DNA from: Prevotella sp. UBA1705
GTDB lineage: Bacteria; Bacteroidota; Bacteroidia; Bacteroidales; Bacteroidaceae
Assembly (NCBI GenBank): GCA_002317385.1
Contig: DCJH01000001.1
Coordinates: 1-64,000 of the forward strand
DNA length: 64,000 nt
Direction of reading: 5' to 3'
Shown here: in pieces, positions 34,278 to 43,618 of the stretch
How the letters are laid out: each line of letters begins with the position of its first letter
How positions within the stretch are numbered: the first letter of the stretch is position 1
Position numbers and translations under genes: made by a program
Notes under the pieces: generated by a model
Databases searched by the model: none
What the model was told of the DNA's origin: nothing
The model's input: only the letters and a program-made list of their open reading frames with translations

Positions 34278-36443
34278 TTAGGGGTTCATGATTTTCTTGT
34301 TACCAACGATATAGATGCCCTTGGGCAGGGTGGACAGCTGCGTGGCATCCTCGGCCACCATCTGTCCCTGCAGGTTGTAGACGCGGCGGTCGGCCTCCCG
34401 GTTGTTGGAGATGGTCAAGCCGTCGATGTCGAGTGCCACATCCTCCACCACGCCGTCAAAGGAGAATGTCAAATCCTTGGCGGGGGCCGGCGATGCTGTT
34501 GCTATCCACGCACGGAAGCCCTTGATGGTATGAGCCGTGGAGGTGTAGTGCCAGCGGCCGTCGGTGGCCACCACGTAGGAGCCGGCGGGCACATCTGCAG
34601 CGGTGTGATTGATATATGTGCCCTTGAACTGAATGGTGGTATTGCCCAGGCTGCTTGTCTTAGCGGCCTCGACGATGGGGTCATTCACACTCTCCTTGAG
34701 CGAGATGAGCTGGGCCGTGACATACTTTCCGGAGAAGGTCACCTGCTTGGTTCCATTTGCCCCATCCTGTATGCTGATGGTGGAATTGTCTGCTAATATC
34801 GGCTCATTGGTGGGATATATAATATAGAGTTTATTCTTCTGGATGGCGATACCATTGTCTGCCAGAGCCTCAATGTCCACCTTAGTGAAATCTATCTGCG
34901 TCTTGATGTCTGCCGACGGTCCTTTCAACTCATAGACCTGGGCATCGGAACCGAAGGCTGCCTTAAATTGCAGTTTGTTGAACTCCACGGGCGACACCAG
35001 TGAGTTCCATTTGTTTTCTAAGAAGTCGCGTTTCATGATGAGCGTCTTGGCCAAATTGGTGTTTACCTGACCGTTGATGGCATCGAGACTTTCGTTGGTA
35101 TCATCGAGGAAGAGCGTCACATTGCCCACATATTGCAGCGAGAACTTGTCGAAAGCTGTCCAGTCGTCCAACTTATTGGAGTTTTCAACCCTAATGCCTA
35201 CGCGCATCGTCTGGGTGGTTGCAAAGTCTGTCTGAGGCACATAAATGAGCACGGTGTTGTCGGCAAATCGGTCTGCGGCAAAGGCTATGCCAGCTTCTTT
35301 CGGAGTAGTAATGGTGTTGTCGGTCATGTCCGGCAGGTCGGCTGTGCGGGTCTTTCCATTGTATGTGGCAAAAAGCTCTGAGTGGATGGTGCTGCCGGCA
35401 CCTTTTCTGACAAATCCACTGCAGGAGAGCCTATACCATCCGGCCGCAGGCAATGTGATGTCCTGATATACGTCGCCGTTCTTCTTGGTCACCATATCAG
35501 CATCTGAGGCAACGTTAGGTTTGGGACTGTCATATTTGATGAAGGCATTACTATATTTTCCATACGGCAGCTGGTCGTCGCCGTAAGGTATGTCTCCATT
35601 TGAATTTTTATAATCACTGTTTACACCCCAACCTATATTATATAAACCAGTAACAGATTCTGACCATGACTTCTGTGTAATGGTAAGCGTGGCTCTGAAG
35701 AATTCCTCGTCCTTGATAAGGAACGTCACGTCGGCAGGGGCTTCCGAACTGGAATACTCAGTCTTGATACGGTCTATGGCATCCTGACGTGTCACAATCT
35801 TCCAGAGTGCATTGTCACCGTAGGTGGCAAGACCCGATGAAGTGACATAGTCTATTCCGTTGGTAGTCTTGGTGTAGTCCTTGTGTGTGTTGCTACTGTT
35901 GGCCACCACATATCTGCCAGTACTGGTGTCTATTGTCGTATTCCGAGGATCCGACTTGTAGGTCACAATACGATAGGTCTTTTTGGTCGCATCCACCAAC
36001 TCAAACGAGAATTTGGTTTGCATTGGCGTGCTAACACCAGTATTTGTGTCCGTGAAGATTTGGTATGCTTGGATTACATTCAAACTCTTGTCATAGTACT
36101 GCTGCCCAAAAAAGTTTCCATTGTTGGTACCTGTCGTCTTCGAGAGGATGTTGTAATAAACGATACTTGCGGCATCAGTAGCCTTGTAGAGATACACAGG
36201 CAGACCATGCTCCTGGGCCACGATACTTGTGCCGTGGTCGCTTCCTGCCGTCAGGAAACGGTGAGTGCCCACATTGTAGAGAAACACCACCGGGGAACCA
36301 GCAGTTTGGTCTGTGGAAGTGCTGAGCACGGTGCTGATGTCGTTGCCCGCCCAATCGGTGAACTGCTGCGCGTGAACCTGTGTAGCCGCAAAGGTCATGA
36401 GTAAGGACAAAATCCCCTTACTGATAATTGTTTTAATTCTCAT
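34278..36443 (-). CDS. Large secreted protein with T9SS-like C-terminal sorting motif
   Basis: A 721-aa exported protein of unknown function. Start at 36,443 gives a proper signal peptide (MRIKTIISKGILSLLMTFAATQVHA); the frame's earlier methionine at 36,479 would precede it with a polar tail. The mature part is beta-rich, Thr/Ser/Asp-rich, with FLYNVGTHRFLTAGSDHGTS near the N-terminus (like ricin-type or surface-layer repeats only loosely) and WYRLSCSGFVRKG in the middle, which resembles a carbohydrate-binding beta-sandwich. The last about 35 residues, RRVYNLQGQMVAEDATQLS through GIYIVGNKKIMNP, match the C-terminal domain common in Prevotella secreted proteins, of the type used for type IX secretion. 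Followed by the 69-aa peptide gene. Confidence 0.7.
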   Translation of the reverse strand: MRIKTIISKGILSLLMTFAATQVHAQQFTDWAGNDISTVLSTSTDQTAGSPVVFLYNVGTHRFLTAGSDHGTSIVAQEHGLPVYLYKATDAASIVYYNILSKTTGTNNGNFFGQQYYDKSLNVIQAYQIFTDTNTGVSTPMQTKFSFELVDATKKTYRIVTYKSDPRNTTIDTSTGRYVVANSSNTHKDYTKTTNGIDYVTSSGLATYGDNALWKIVTRQDAIDRIKTEYSSSEAPADVTFLIKDEEFFRATLTITQKSWSESVTGLYNIGWGVNSDYKNSNGDIPYGDDQLPYGKYSNAFIKYDSPKPNVASDADMVTKKNGDVYQDITLPAAGWYRLSCSGFVRKGAGSTIHSELFATYNGKTRTADLPDMTDNTITTPKEAGIAFAADRFADNTVLIYVPQTDFATTQTMRVGIRVENSNKLDDWTAFDKFSLQYVGNVTLFLDDTNESLDAINGQVNTNLAKTLIMKRDFLENKWNSLVSPVEFNKLQFKAAFGSDAQVYELKGPSADIKTQIDFTKVDIEALADNGIAIQKNKLYIIYPTNEPILADNSTISIQDGANGTKQVTFSGKYVTAQLISLKESVNDPIVEAAKTSSLGNTTIQFKGTYINHTAADVPAGSYVVATDGRWHYTSTAHTIKGFRAWIATASPAPAKDLTFSFDGVVEDVALDIDGLTISNNREADRRVYNLQGQMVAEDATQLSTLPKGIYIVGNKKIMNP

Positions 36444-36556
36444 TTTCTGATGTAATGTGATAACTTTTTTGCCTGTCAATGTTGAAATTCGATTATCTTG
36501 AGCTATAACCGTATCGTGATGTCAACGTTCTGAATGCAATCATCTATATTTGCGAT

Positions 36557-36564
36557 GCAAAGTT
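36557..36564 (-). promoter_or_regulatory. -7 box for secreted protein-peptide operon
   Basis: Minus-strand TAACTTTG at 36,564-36,557, about 114 bp before the start codon. The -33 region has no TTTG, so the match is partial. Confidence 0.45.
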
Positions 36565-36691
36565 AATTGTATTTATTCGGAATAATAATTATAAACTGAA
36601 AAATATTCAACCGATTAACCTTTATTAAGGCTTTAGCGTGGTTTTTCGGTATATTTTTAGTTAAATGGCTATCAATCAACCCTAACTACAG

Positions 36692-36730
36692 CATCATCCG
36701 ATGGGCAGAATTCCTGTCCATCGGATGATG
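36692..36730 (-). terminator. Hairpin after the efflux operon
   Basis: Perfect 13-bp arms CATCATCCGATGG / CCATCGGATGATG separated by 13 bp, about 70 bp past the stop codon of the tolC-like gene. There is no good T-run on either side, so it may act as a mRNA 3' stabiliser and not as an intrinsic terminator. Confidence 0.55.
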
Positions 36731-36798
36731 TTGGGGATGTTGGGGGTATATGAAGGGGTGCGGAGGAGCAGGATAATGTGGCTGGAGGAAGGGGAGGT

Positions 36799-38142
36799 TT
36801 ACTGCTGGCCGATGCTCTGGCGATACTCCACGAGTTTGACTTGGAGCTGGGCGAAGGCATCGGTGTAGTGGTCGCGGCACTGCTGATACTGCTGCTGGGC
36901 GTTGAGAAGGTCGTTCATCGTCACGGTGCCGGCATGGTAGTAGTCACGGTTCAGGCGCAGGTTCTCCTCGCTCTGGTCTATGCTTTTGCGGGCCAGCTGC
37001 AGCTGCTTGTAGGCGTCGTCCACGTCGTTCCATTCTTTTTGCATACGTATCTTGAGCAGCTGCGTGTGGTCGGCGAGTTGTTCGCGGGCGTTGGCCTCGG
37101 CGAGACGGCTGCGCTTCACGGCATGCGTTCCGCCCCACCAGCTCGAGATGGGGATGCTCACCGTGGCGAAGACCATGCCGAAATGGTTGTCCATGTGCTT
37201 GCCCATATTATAATAGGTGTAGCCCGCGCCGATGCCGAGCGAGGGCAACAGCTTGCCCACCTCCATCTTGCGCTGGAGCGTGGAGGCCTCCACCTGCTTC
37301 TGCAGGAGTCGGTATTCGGGCGTGGCGGGCACGGCCTGCGAGGGGTCGGTCTTGATGGTGGGATAGGCCGGAAGCTGCTGCGGGTCGATGTCGGCCACGA
37401 TGTCGATGGTCGAATCGCCCATGCCGATGTATTGGGCGAGCACTATCCGCGCGAGGCCGAGGCCATTGTCGAGCTTCACCCGACTGCTCTCCACCTCGTT
37501 TTGCTTGAGTTGTACGGCCAGCAGGTCGTTGCGCATGGCCACCCCGGCCTGCACAGCCACGGTGGCATCGTGCTCCAGCCGGGAGAGCATGGCGGCCACG
37601 GCGTCGAGGGTCTTCTGCTTCTCCTTGAGGGCGATAATCTGCCAATAGTATTGTTCGGCGGTGAGGAGCACGGTGTTGCGCGAGGTCTCGGCCTGCAGTT
37701 GCTTGGCTTCTACGTTGACCTTGGCCAGGCGGTTGCCGTTGACAATCTGCCCACCCACGAACACAGGCTGCAGGGCTGTGACGCCCGTGGTGAGGCCGCG
37801 GTCGATGAGGCTCGCCGAGAAGCTGGTGGGAAAGAGCATGGCTACCTCGGTCGGGATGAGCTGGGCGATGGACGGGGGCACCAGGTCGGCGGTGGCGACA
37901 CTGGTCTTGAGCATGTCGCGCGAGGCCTTGAAGCCCGCGCCTGTGGCCGAAACCTGTGGGAAATAGTTGGTGAAGGCTTGCCGCTGCTGCTCTCGGGCCT
38001 GGAGGATGGCGTTGTCGGCGGTGCGCGTGGCGATGTTGTGGGCCACGGCTCGGCTGCGCACCTGAGAGAGTGTGAGGGTGGTCTGGGCGGAGGCCGGGAG
38101 CGAGAGGGCCAGCGCAAGGAGGAGGGATGGGAATGCTTTCAT
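36799..38142 (-). CDS. TolC-family outer-membrane efflux protein
   Basis: A 447-aa outer-membrane channel of a tripartite efflux pump. Signal peptide MKAFPSLLLALALSLPASAQ; then two TolC-type repeats of long helices (LTLSQVRSRAVAHNIATRTADNAIL; REQLADHTQLLKIRMQKEWNDVDDAYKQLQLARKSIDQSEENL) with FTNYFPQVSATGAGF and LLPSLGIGAGYTYY as the beta-barrel strands, the second in each repeat. Last gene of the efflux operon, 87 bp after the RND pump gene. Length is typical. Confidence 0.93.
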   Translation of the reverse strand: MKAFPSLLLALALSLPASAQTTLTLSQVRSRAVAHNIATRTADNAILQAREQQRQAFTNYFPQVSATGAGFKASRDMLKTSVATADLVPPSIAQLIPTEVAMLFPTSFSASLIDRGLTTGVTALQPVFVGGQIVNGNRLAKVNVEAKQLQAETSRNTVLLTAEQYYWQIIALKEKQKTLDAVAAMLSRLEHDATVAVQAGVAMRNDLLAVQLKQNEVESSRVKLDNGLGLARIVLAQYIGMGDSTIDIVADIDPQQLPAYPTIKTDPSQAVPATPEYRLLQKQVEASTLQRKMEVGKLLPSLGIGAGYTYYNMGKHMDNHFGMVFATVSIPISSWWGGTHAVKRSRLAEANAREQLADHTQLLKIRMQKEWNDVDDAYKQLQLARKSIDQSEENLRLNRDYYHAGTVTMNDLLNAQQQYQQCRDHYTDAFAQLQVKLVEYRQSIGQQ

Positions 38143-38229
38143 TTGTTGATGGGTTTAGAATGGAGGGATGGATGGGAGGGGAGGAGGAAGCCGCCATGGT
38201 ATGGCGGCCTACCAGACCCCCATGCGGGA

Positions 38230-41200
38230 CTACTGCTTCTCCAGGTCTTCGCTACGCAGGCGGCGCGCGGTGGAGCCGCTTTCGAGGAGCCAGTAGGCAA
38301 TGGGCATGACGGTAAGGATAAACAACATGGTGATGATGGTGCCGAAGAAGATCACGTTTCCCATGGGTTGCCAGAGCCCGGAGCCCCCGAGAATCATGGG
38401 GATGACACCCATAGAGGCGGCCGCCGAGGTGAGGAAGATGGGGCGCATGCGGCGCTTGGCACTGAGGAAGATGGCTTCGTGGGCGGTGAGCGACTCGTTT
38501 TCGCGGAGCTCTTCGGCATAATCATACATGATGATGACGTTGCGCACGAGGATGCCCATGAGCGAGATGACACCGAGATAGCAGGTGAGCGAGAACGCGC
38601 TGCCGGGGATGAGCACGCCCATCGCGGTGCCGAACACCACGAGAGAGAGCGAGAAGAGCAGCATCGTGGCGGTCTTGATGCGGCGGAAATGGGCCAGCAT
38701 GAGGAAGAAGATAATCACGATACTGATCATCAGTCCGCCCACAATCTGTGGCGTGGCCTCGTTGGCCTGCTCGTATTCGCCACCCCACGCCATCGTGATG
38801 CCGGTGGGCATGCGGTCTTGGCGGAGCCGCTTCTGCAGGTCGGAAGTAACGGCCATGACGTTGGGTCCATCGGCCACGTCGGCCATGATGGTGATGGTGC
38901 GCTGGCCGTTGAGGTGTGCTATCTGTCCGTCTTCCCACGCGGGCTTCACCGTTGCAATCTGCCGGAGGGGCACAGAGCGCAGTCCGCCGGCCACGGGAAT
39001 GGGCTCATCGCCGATGTCGGCGGTGGTGGCGAGGGCAGAACGGGTGGTCTTGAGCACCACCGGAATGCCGTAGTCGCCGTTCCATACGGTGGTGACGGGA
39101 ATGCCGCCGGAGGCATATCGGGTGGCCATGGCGAGCTCCACCTGGGCATTGGTCACCCCCAAGCGGTTGGCCCGAAGCTGATTGAGATGGATGTCGGTGG
39201 TGAGCAGGGGCTCGTAGACGTCGTTGCGCACGAGGATAAGCGAGTCGTTCTGCCGCATGATGGCGGTGATGCTGTCGGCCGTCTGCTTGAGGCGCGTCCA
39301 GTTGTCGCCGCTGAGGCGTATCTCCACGGAGTTGCCCTCGCCACTGTAGGAGAGTTGCTTGAACCTCACGTAGGCACCGGGGAAGGCGTTGGCGTAGCGC
39401 ATGCGGTAGTCGGCGAGCACCCCGAGCGTGGCCTCGTTGTCGCGCGTGTTGACAATGAACTGGGCATAGTTCTTGCCGCCGAACTGCGGCGCGTAGGAGG
39501 TTTGGAAGCGTGGCGAGGCCGTGCCCTTGAACGAAGCGATAGACACCACGCGGCTATCCTTGCGCAGGATGTGTTCCAGAGAGTCGGCGATGGCCACCGT
39601 GCGCTGGAGCGAGGAGCCGGTGGGGAGATAGATTTCCACGGCAAACTGGTTGCGCTCGGCGGTGGGCATCATCTTCTGCGGCAGCCGCGCCATGAGCAGA
39701 ACACCGATGGCTACCGAGGCCACGGCTATGCCCACCACGCCGTAGGGATGGCGGAAGCAGAGGTCGATGAACCGGTCGTAGAGGTGCTGGAGGCGCGAGA
39801 GGATGGAGGGAGAAGGGGGAGGGGTCTGACTTGTCGGACCTGTCGGACAGGTTTGACCAGTCTGAGAAGAAACTCCCGCAGGCCCCTTGATGAAATAAAA
39901 CTGCAGGAACGGAACCACCAGCTCGGCCACGGCGAGCGACACCATGAGCACAATCGTCATGCCCCAGGGGAAGAGCAGGAGGAAGTCTTTGTACATGCCC
40001 TTCATGGTGAGGAGCAGCGGAAAGAACGTGACCGATATGGCGAGCGTGGCCGTGAGAATCGACTTGAAGAAATGGGTGGCACTCTGGATGCTCGCCTCCC
40101 AGCGTGTCTTGCCCTCGCCGAGCAGCTCCACGTAGTTGTCGATGATCACGATAGAGTTGTCGACAATCATGCCGAGCGTCACGATGAGCGCCGCGAGCGT
40201 CACGGTGTTGAGCTCTATGCCGAAGGCGTAGAACAGGCCGAGCGAGATGAAGATGGAGATGGGGATGGTGCTGGCGGCCACCAACGCCACGCGCAGCGGG
40301 AGCAGAAGCACCACCACGATGATGACGGCGACGATGGCAATGAGCAGTTCCTTGAGGAAGTCGACCACCGAATCGCCCACCACCTGGCTCTGGTCGGTGA
40401 TGGTAAACATAGATACTTCCTCGGGCAGCGAGCGCTGGAAATCGGCCAGCACGGCCTTGATGTCGCTGCCCATCTCGGTGATGGAGCGCCCCTTCTTGAT
40501 CTCGACGCTCAGCACCAGGCACTTCTTGCCATTGTTGGTGACATAGCTTGTGGGCTCGGCATACTCCCTGCGCACCGACGCAATGTCCTTGACGCGCAAC
40601 ACATGGCCGTCGGGACCGGAGTAGACCACCATCTGCTCCACGTCGTTCACCATATTGAGCGACGAGGCCACGTGTATCGGCGCCTCGTAGGCGGGTGTGC
40701 GCTGGGTGCCGGCGGTGGTGTTGAAGCCCTGGGCCATGAGCGCGGCGGTCACCACGCTCTGGCCGATGCCATACTGCGACAGCTTGCGCGTGTCGACCTC
40801 GATGGCTATCTGTTCCTGCTGGTTGCCGGTCACGGAGAGGCGCCCCACGCTCTCGATGGTGCGCAGGCGAGCCTTCAGCCGGTCCATATAGTCGGCCAGT
40901 TCGCGATAGGTTTTGTCGCGGCTCTCCATGGTGATGAGCAGCGATGAGGCGTCGCCGAAGTCGTCGTTCACCACCACGGCGGCCACGCCCGAGGGCAGCT
41001 GCAGCTTGAACTGCTGCACGCCGAGCTTGAACCGGCTCCAGAAATTCTCCTTGTCGGCCCCGTCCACATCGTCGTTGAGCTCTATCTGTACGATGCTCAG
41101 GCCGTTGCGACTATACGACTTGGTCTTCTCCTTCTTCACTTCCTTGAAGGTGAAGATATAGTTTTCGAGCGGTTTGGTAACCTGTTCCTCGATCTCTGCC

Positions 41201-41379
41201 GATGATGCACCGGGGTAGACGGCTACGGCCACGCCCTGACGGATGGTGAAGTTGGGAAACTCGTTCTTGTTCATCTTCACGAGGGCAAACACGCCGAAGG
41301 CCACCAGCACGGCCGTGATGAGAATCACGATTTGGCGATAGTGCATGGCCCATTCTATGATATTGCGTTTCTTGTGCAT
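38230..41379 (-). CDS. RND-family efflux pump (inner membrane permease)
   Basis: A 1,049-aa resistance-nodulation-division transporter. Twelve transmembrane helices in the usual 1+5+1+5 layout with two large periplasmic loops; first helix QIVILITAVLVAFGVFALV, and the helix with the proton-relay position LGMIVDNSIVIIDNYVELLGEG. NEFPNFTIRQGVAVAVYPGASSAEIEEQVT is the start of the porter domain. A Pro/Ser/Gln/Thr-rich cytoplasmic linker (about residues 510-530: SSQTGQTCPTGPTSQT) interrupts the centre and looks expanded by a short tandem repeat. Substrate unknown; the relatives export drugs, bile salts or metals. Confidence 0.94.
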   Translation of the reverse strand: MHKKRNIIEWAMHYRQIVILITAVLVAFGVFALVKMNKNEFPNFTIRQGVAVAVYPGASSAEIEEQVTKPLENYIFTFKEVKKEKTKSYSRNGLSIVQIELNDDVDGADKENFWSRFKLGVQQFKLQLPSGVAAVVVNDDFGDASSLLITMESRDKTYRELADYMDRLKARLRTIESVGRLSVTGNQQEQIAIEVDTRKLSQYGIGQSVVTAALMAQGFNTTAGTQRTPAYEAPIHVASSLNMVNDVEQMVVYSGPDGHVLRVKDIASVRREYAEPTSYVTNNGKKCLVLSVEIKKGRSITEMGSDIKAVLADFQRSLPEEVSMFTITDQSQVVGDSVVDFLKELLIAIVAVIIVVVLLLPLRVALVAASTIPISIFISLGLFYAFGIELNTVTLAALIVTLGMIVDNSIVIIDNYVELLGEGKTRWEASIQSATHFFKSILTATLAISVTFFPLLLTMKGMYKDFLLLFPWGMTIVLMVSLAVAELVVPFLQFYFIKGPAGVSSQTGQTCPTGPTSQTPPPSPSILSRLQHLYDRFIDLCFRHPYGVVGIAVASVAIGVLLMARLPQKMMPTAERNQFAVEIYLPTGSSLQRTVAIADSLEHILRKDSRVVSIASFKGTASPRFQTSYAPQFGGKNYAQFIVNTRDNEATLGVLADYRMRYANAFPGAYVRFKQLSYSGEGNSVEIRLSGDNWTRLKQTADSITAIMRQNDSLILVRNDVYEPLLTTDIHLNQLRANRLGVTNAQVELAMATRYASGGIPVTTVWNGDYGIPVVLKTTRSALATTADIGDEPIPVAGGLRSVPLRQIATVKPAWEDGQIAHLNGQRTITIMADVADGPNVMAVTSDLQKRLRQDRMPTGITMAWGGEYEQANEATPQIVGGLMISIVIIFFLMLAHFRRIKTATMLLFSLSLVVFGTAMGVLIPGSAFSLTCYLGVISLMGILVRNVIIMYDYAEELRENESLTAHEAIFLSAKRRMRPIFLTSAAASMGVIPMILGGSGLWQPMGNVIFFGTIITMLFILTVMPIAYWLLESGSTARRLRSEDLEKQ

Positions 41380-41453
41380 ATTTTCTTTCCTTCAAATCAT
41401 TTGTCTTCACTCCTTCACTTCTTCACTTCCATTCTCCACAACTCCTCATCTCC

Positions 41454-42524
41454 TTAACTCCTCATCTCTTTGATTTTTGTCCCTTCACTCACCTTCTGCT
41501 GGCCCTCCACGATGACCTGCTGGCCCTCGCTGAGGCCGCTGCGGATAAGCACATTGTCGCCCACGTTGTCGCCGAGGACTACGCGCACCTTATGCGCCTT
41601 GCCATCGCGCACGGTCCATACGAACGGCTGATTGTCTATATCGATCTGGATGAGGTTGGCGGGCAGGGCAATGCCGAGCGCCGCCGAGGCCACCGACGCA
41701 TAGACGTCGCACACCATGCCCGGCAGCAAGCGGTGGCCGGGATTGGGCAACAGCGCCTTGACCGTGTAGGAACGCGAGATGGGGTCGGCCTCGACGCTCT
41801 TCTCGCTCACCGTGGCAAAGAACGTGGCATCGCCCAGCGACGACACGCGGAACATGAGTTTCTGACCCACGCGGAGCTTCGAAATCTCGTCTTCGGGCAC
41901 GCTCACCTTCACCTTCACCTGGTCTATCTTCACCAGATAGGCCACCGGCTGGCCCGGCACCACGTTCTGTCCCACCTCGGCCTGCCTCTTGGCGATGTAG
42001 CCGCTGTAGGGTGCGGTGAGGCGCGTGTCGGTGAGGCCCTTGCGCGCTATCTGCTCGGAGGCCCGGGCCTGCGCCACCAGCTGGCGGGCCTGCGCCACCT
42101 TGGTCTCCACCTCCACCCACTTGATTTCGGGCAGCGAGCCATTGTCGTGCAGCAGTTTCATGCGGCTGTAGGCATCCTCGGCCTGCCTGAGCGACTCCAG
42201 CGCCTGCTGAGTTGTGGCGCGCGCCATCTGCACGGCGTTGCCCGTGGTCTGCGCGTCGAGCACGCCGATGAGCTGGCCGGCCGCCACGTGCTGGCCCTCG
42301 CCCACGCTGAGCGACCTCACCGTGCCGGCTCCGGCAAAGCTCAGCGACGTGCCGCTCATCTCCTCGATGGTGCCCGAGTAGCTCTGCTGGCCCACCACAC
42401 TCGTGGCGCTTGCCGGCGCGGTCTTCACTTCCACCACGTTGTGGGCGGACTCCTTCTTCTCGCTGCAGGCCGCGAGCGAGAGTGCCGCGGCCGCAAACAA
42501 CCATAGTATATTCTGCTTCTTCAT
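41454..42524 (-). CDS. Periplasmic adaptor (HlyD/AcrA-type) lipoprotein of RND pump
   Basis: A 356-aa membrane fusion protein. Lipobox Cys20 (ALSLAACSEKK) anchors it to the inner membrane. A lipoyl-like half (VRSLSVGEGQHVAAGQLIGVLDA), a helical hairpin (QQALESLRQAEDAYSRMKLLHDNGS to ARQLVAQARASEQIARKGL), a second lipoyl half (TRLTAPYSGYIAKRQAEVGQNVVPGQPVAYLV) and beta-barrel/proximal domains follow in the standard order. First gene of the operon; the pump gene follows 74 bp later, with an ACTCCTTAACTCC-type repeat in between. Confidence 0.93.
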   Translation of the reverse strand: MKKQNILWLFAAAALSLAACSEKKESAHNVVEVKTAPASATSVVGQQSYSGTIEEMSGTSLSFAGAGTVRSLSVGEGQHVAAGQLIGVLDAQTTGNAVQMARATTQQALESLRQAEDAYSRMKLLHDNGSLPEIKWVEVETKVAQARQLVAQARASEQIARKGLTDTRLTAPYSGYIAKRQAEVGQNVVPGQPVAYLVKIDQVKVKVSVPEDEISKLRVGQKLMFRVSSLGDATFFATVSEKSVEADPISRSYTVKALLPNPGHRLLPGMVCDVYASVASAALGIALPANLIQIDIDNQPFVWTVRDGKAHKVRVVLGDNVGDNVLIRSGLSEGQQVIVEGQQKVSEGTKIKEMRS

Positions 42525-42556
42525 ATTTCGAATGCTGTCGTTTCCGATTACGGATG

Positions 42557-42691
42557 CAAAATTACGGTCTGATAATCAATATTGAATGTCTGAAACGACA
42601 ACTAATATAGCGTGTTTCGGCATATATTCCTCTAAAAACCATAATTATTCCGGAATAAAACATTCTATATGGAATAAATATGTTAAATTTG
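42557..42691. promoter_or_regulatory. Divergent control region of efflux operon and AraC regulator
   Basis: Leftward -7 box TAATTTTG (minus, 42,564-42,557) for the efflux operon; rightward TAAATTTG at 42,684-42,691 for the regulator. Between them are several ATTCC half-sites: a perfect palindrome TTATTCCGGAATAA at 42,645-42,658, ATTC...GGAAT at 42,662-42,675, and ATTCC at 42,626-42,630. They are placed where an AraC-type dimer could govern both promoters. The promoter position also shows that translation of the regulator starts at 42,716 and not at the ATG at 42,680. Confidence 0.5.
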
Positions 42692-42715
42692 CCTCATCTA
42701 AGACATAAAAGATAC

Positions 42716-43618
42716 ATGGAACGAAAGAATTTGACCGAAGCGGAGAAACTCATCAGTATGACCGAGACTCCCGACATGGTGAGCCCTGACTATCTGGACG
42801 ACGACCTGATGATTATCGACAATATCAAAATACTCGGCGTGCCAGGTGGAATCAGGCCCAATATGAACATTATCGCCATCTGTATGCGTGGCAAACTGCA
42901 GTCGACGATGAACGGAGAGCCCATCGTGGTGCGCGAGCGGCAGGTGTTTGTCTGCCCCGCCGAGACCACGATAGGCGAGCTCATGGTGAGTCCCGACTTC
43001 GAATATGTGGCGCTCTGCATCACTTCGCGCGCACTGCAACTCTTTCTGCGCGGCTACATCAGCGTGTGGAACGAGATAGTCTACGTGCAGAAACAGCGGC
43101 AGTTTGAGATGACCGAGCTCGACCTCAGGTTCTACGAGAAGATCTACGACCTCATCAGGCTCTGCCTCGAATATCCCGGCGAGGAGGCCGACCGCGGCTA
43201 CCGGCGCGAGGTGCTGCAGGGATTCCTCAGCGCATCGCTCGTTGGTCTGTGCAACCTCTTGCAGCGGCACACCGAGCTCGAGGTGCCCGCGCCGAAGCAG
43301 AACATATCTCTTTTCAACCAGTTTCTCGACCTCTTGCAGCGCCAGCAGGTGAAGCACCGGTCGGTGGAGCACTATGCTTCGCAGCTCTGCATATCGCCGA
43401 AATACCTCACCATGATATGCAAGAAGAACTCGGGAAAGACTGCCAACGACTGGATTCGCGAGTACACGCTGGCCGACATCACCTACGAGCTGCGCAACAC
43501 CACGCGCAGCGTGAAGGAAATCAGCAACCGCCTGGGGTTCCCCAACACCTCGTTCTTCGGCAAATATGTGCGCGACCACCTCGGCTGCACCCCACTGGAG
43601 TATAGGGGGCAGGGGTAG
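42716..43618 (+). CDS. AraC-family transcriptional regulator
   Basis: A 300-aa regulator. N-terminal cupin-type ligand-binding domain (about residues 30-170: MIIDNIKILGVPGGIRPNMNIIAICMRGKLQ in part, MNGEPIVVRERQVFVCPAET). C-terminal double HTH of the AraC family, about 205-295: HRSVEHYASQLCISPKYLTMICKKNSGKT and SVKEISNRLGFPNTSFFGKYVRDHLGCTPLEYR. It lies divergent from the RND efflux operon and very probably controls it. Ligand unknown. Confidence 0.92.
   Translation: MERKNLTEAEKLISMTETPDMVSPDYLDDDLMIIDNIKILGVPGGIRPNMNIIAICMRGKLQSTMNGEPIVVRERQVFVCPAETTIGELMVSPDFEYVALCITSRALQLFLRGYISVWNEIVYVQKQRQFEMTELDLRFYEKIYDLIRLCLEYPGEEADRGYRREVLQGFLSASLVGLCNLLQRHTELEVPAPKQNISLFNQFLDLLQRQQVKHRSVEHYASQLCISPKYLTMICKKNSGKTANDWIREYTLADITYELRNTTRSVKEISNRLGFPNTSFFGKYVRDHLGCTPLEYRGQG

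Noticed and set aside
36778..40947. 1,389-codon open frame on the plus strand
   Set aside because: It is antisense to the tolC-like and RND genes, is rich in His/Gly/Glu/Arg as expected of a shadow frame in GC-rich DNA, and has no domain or start signal.
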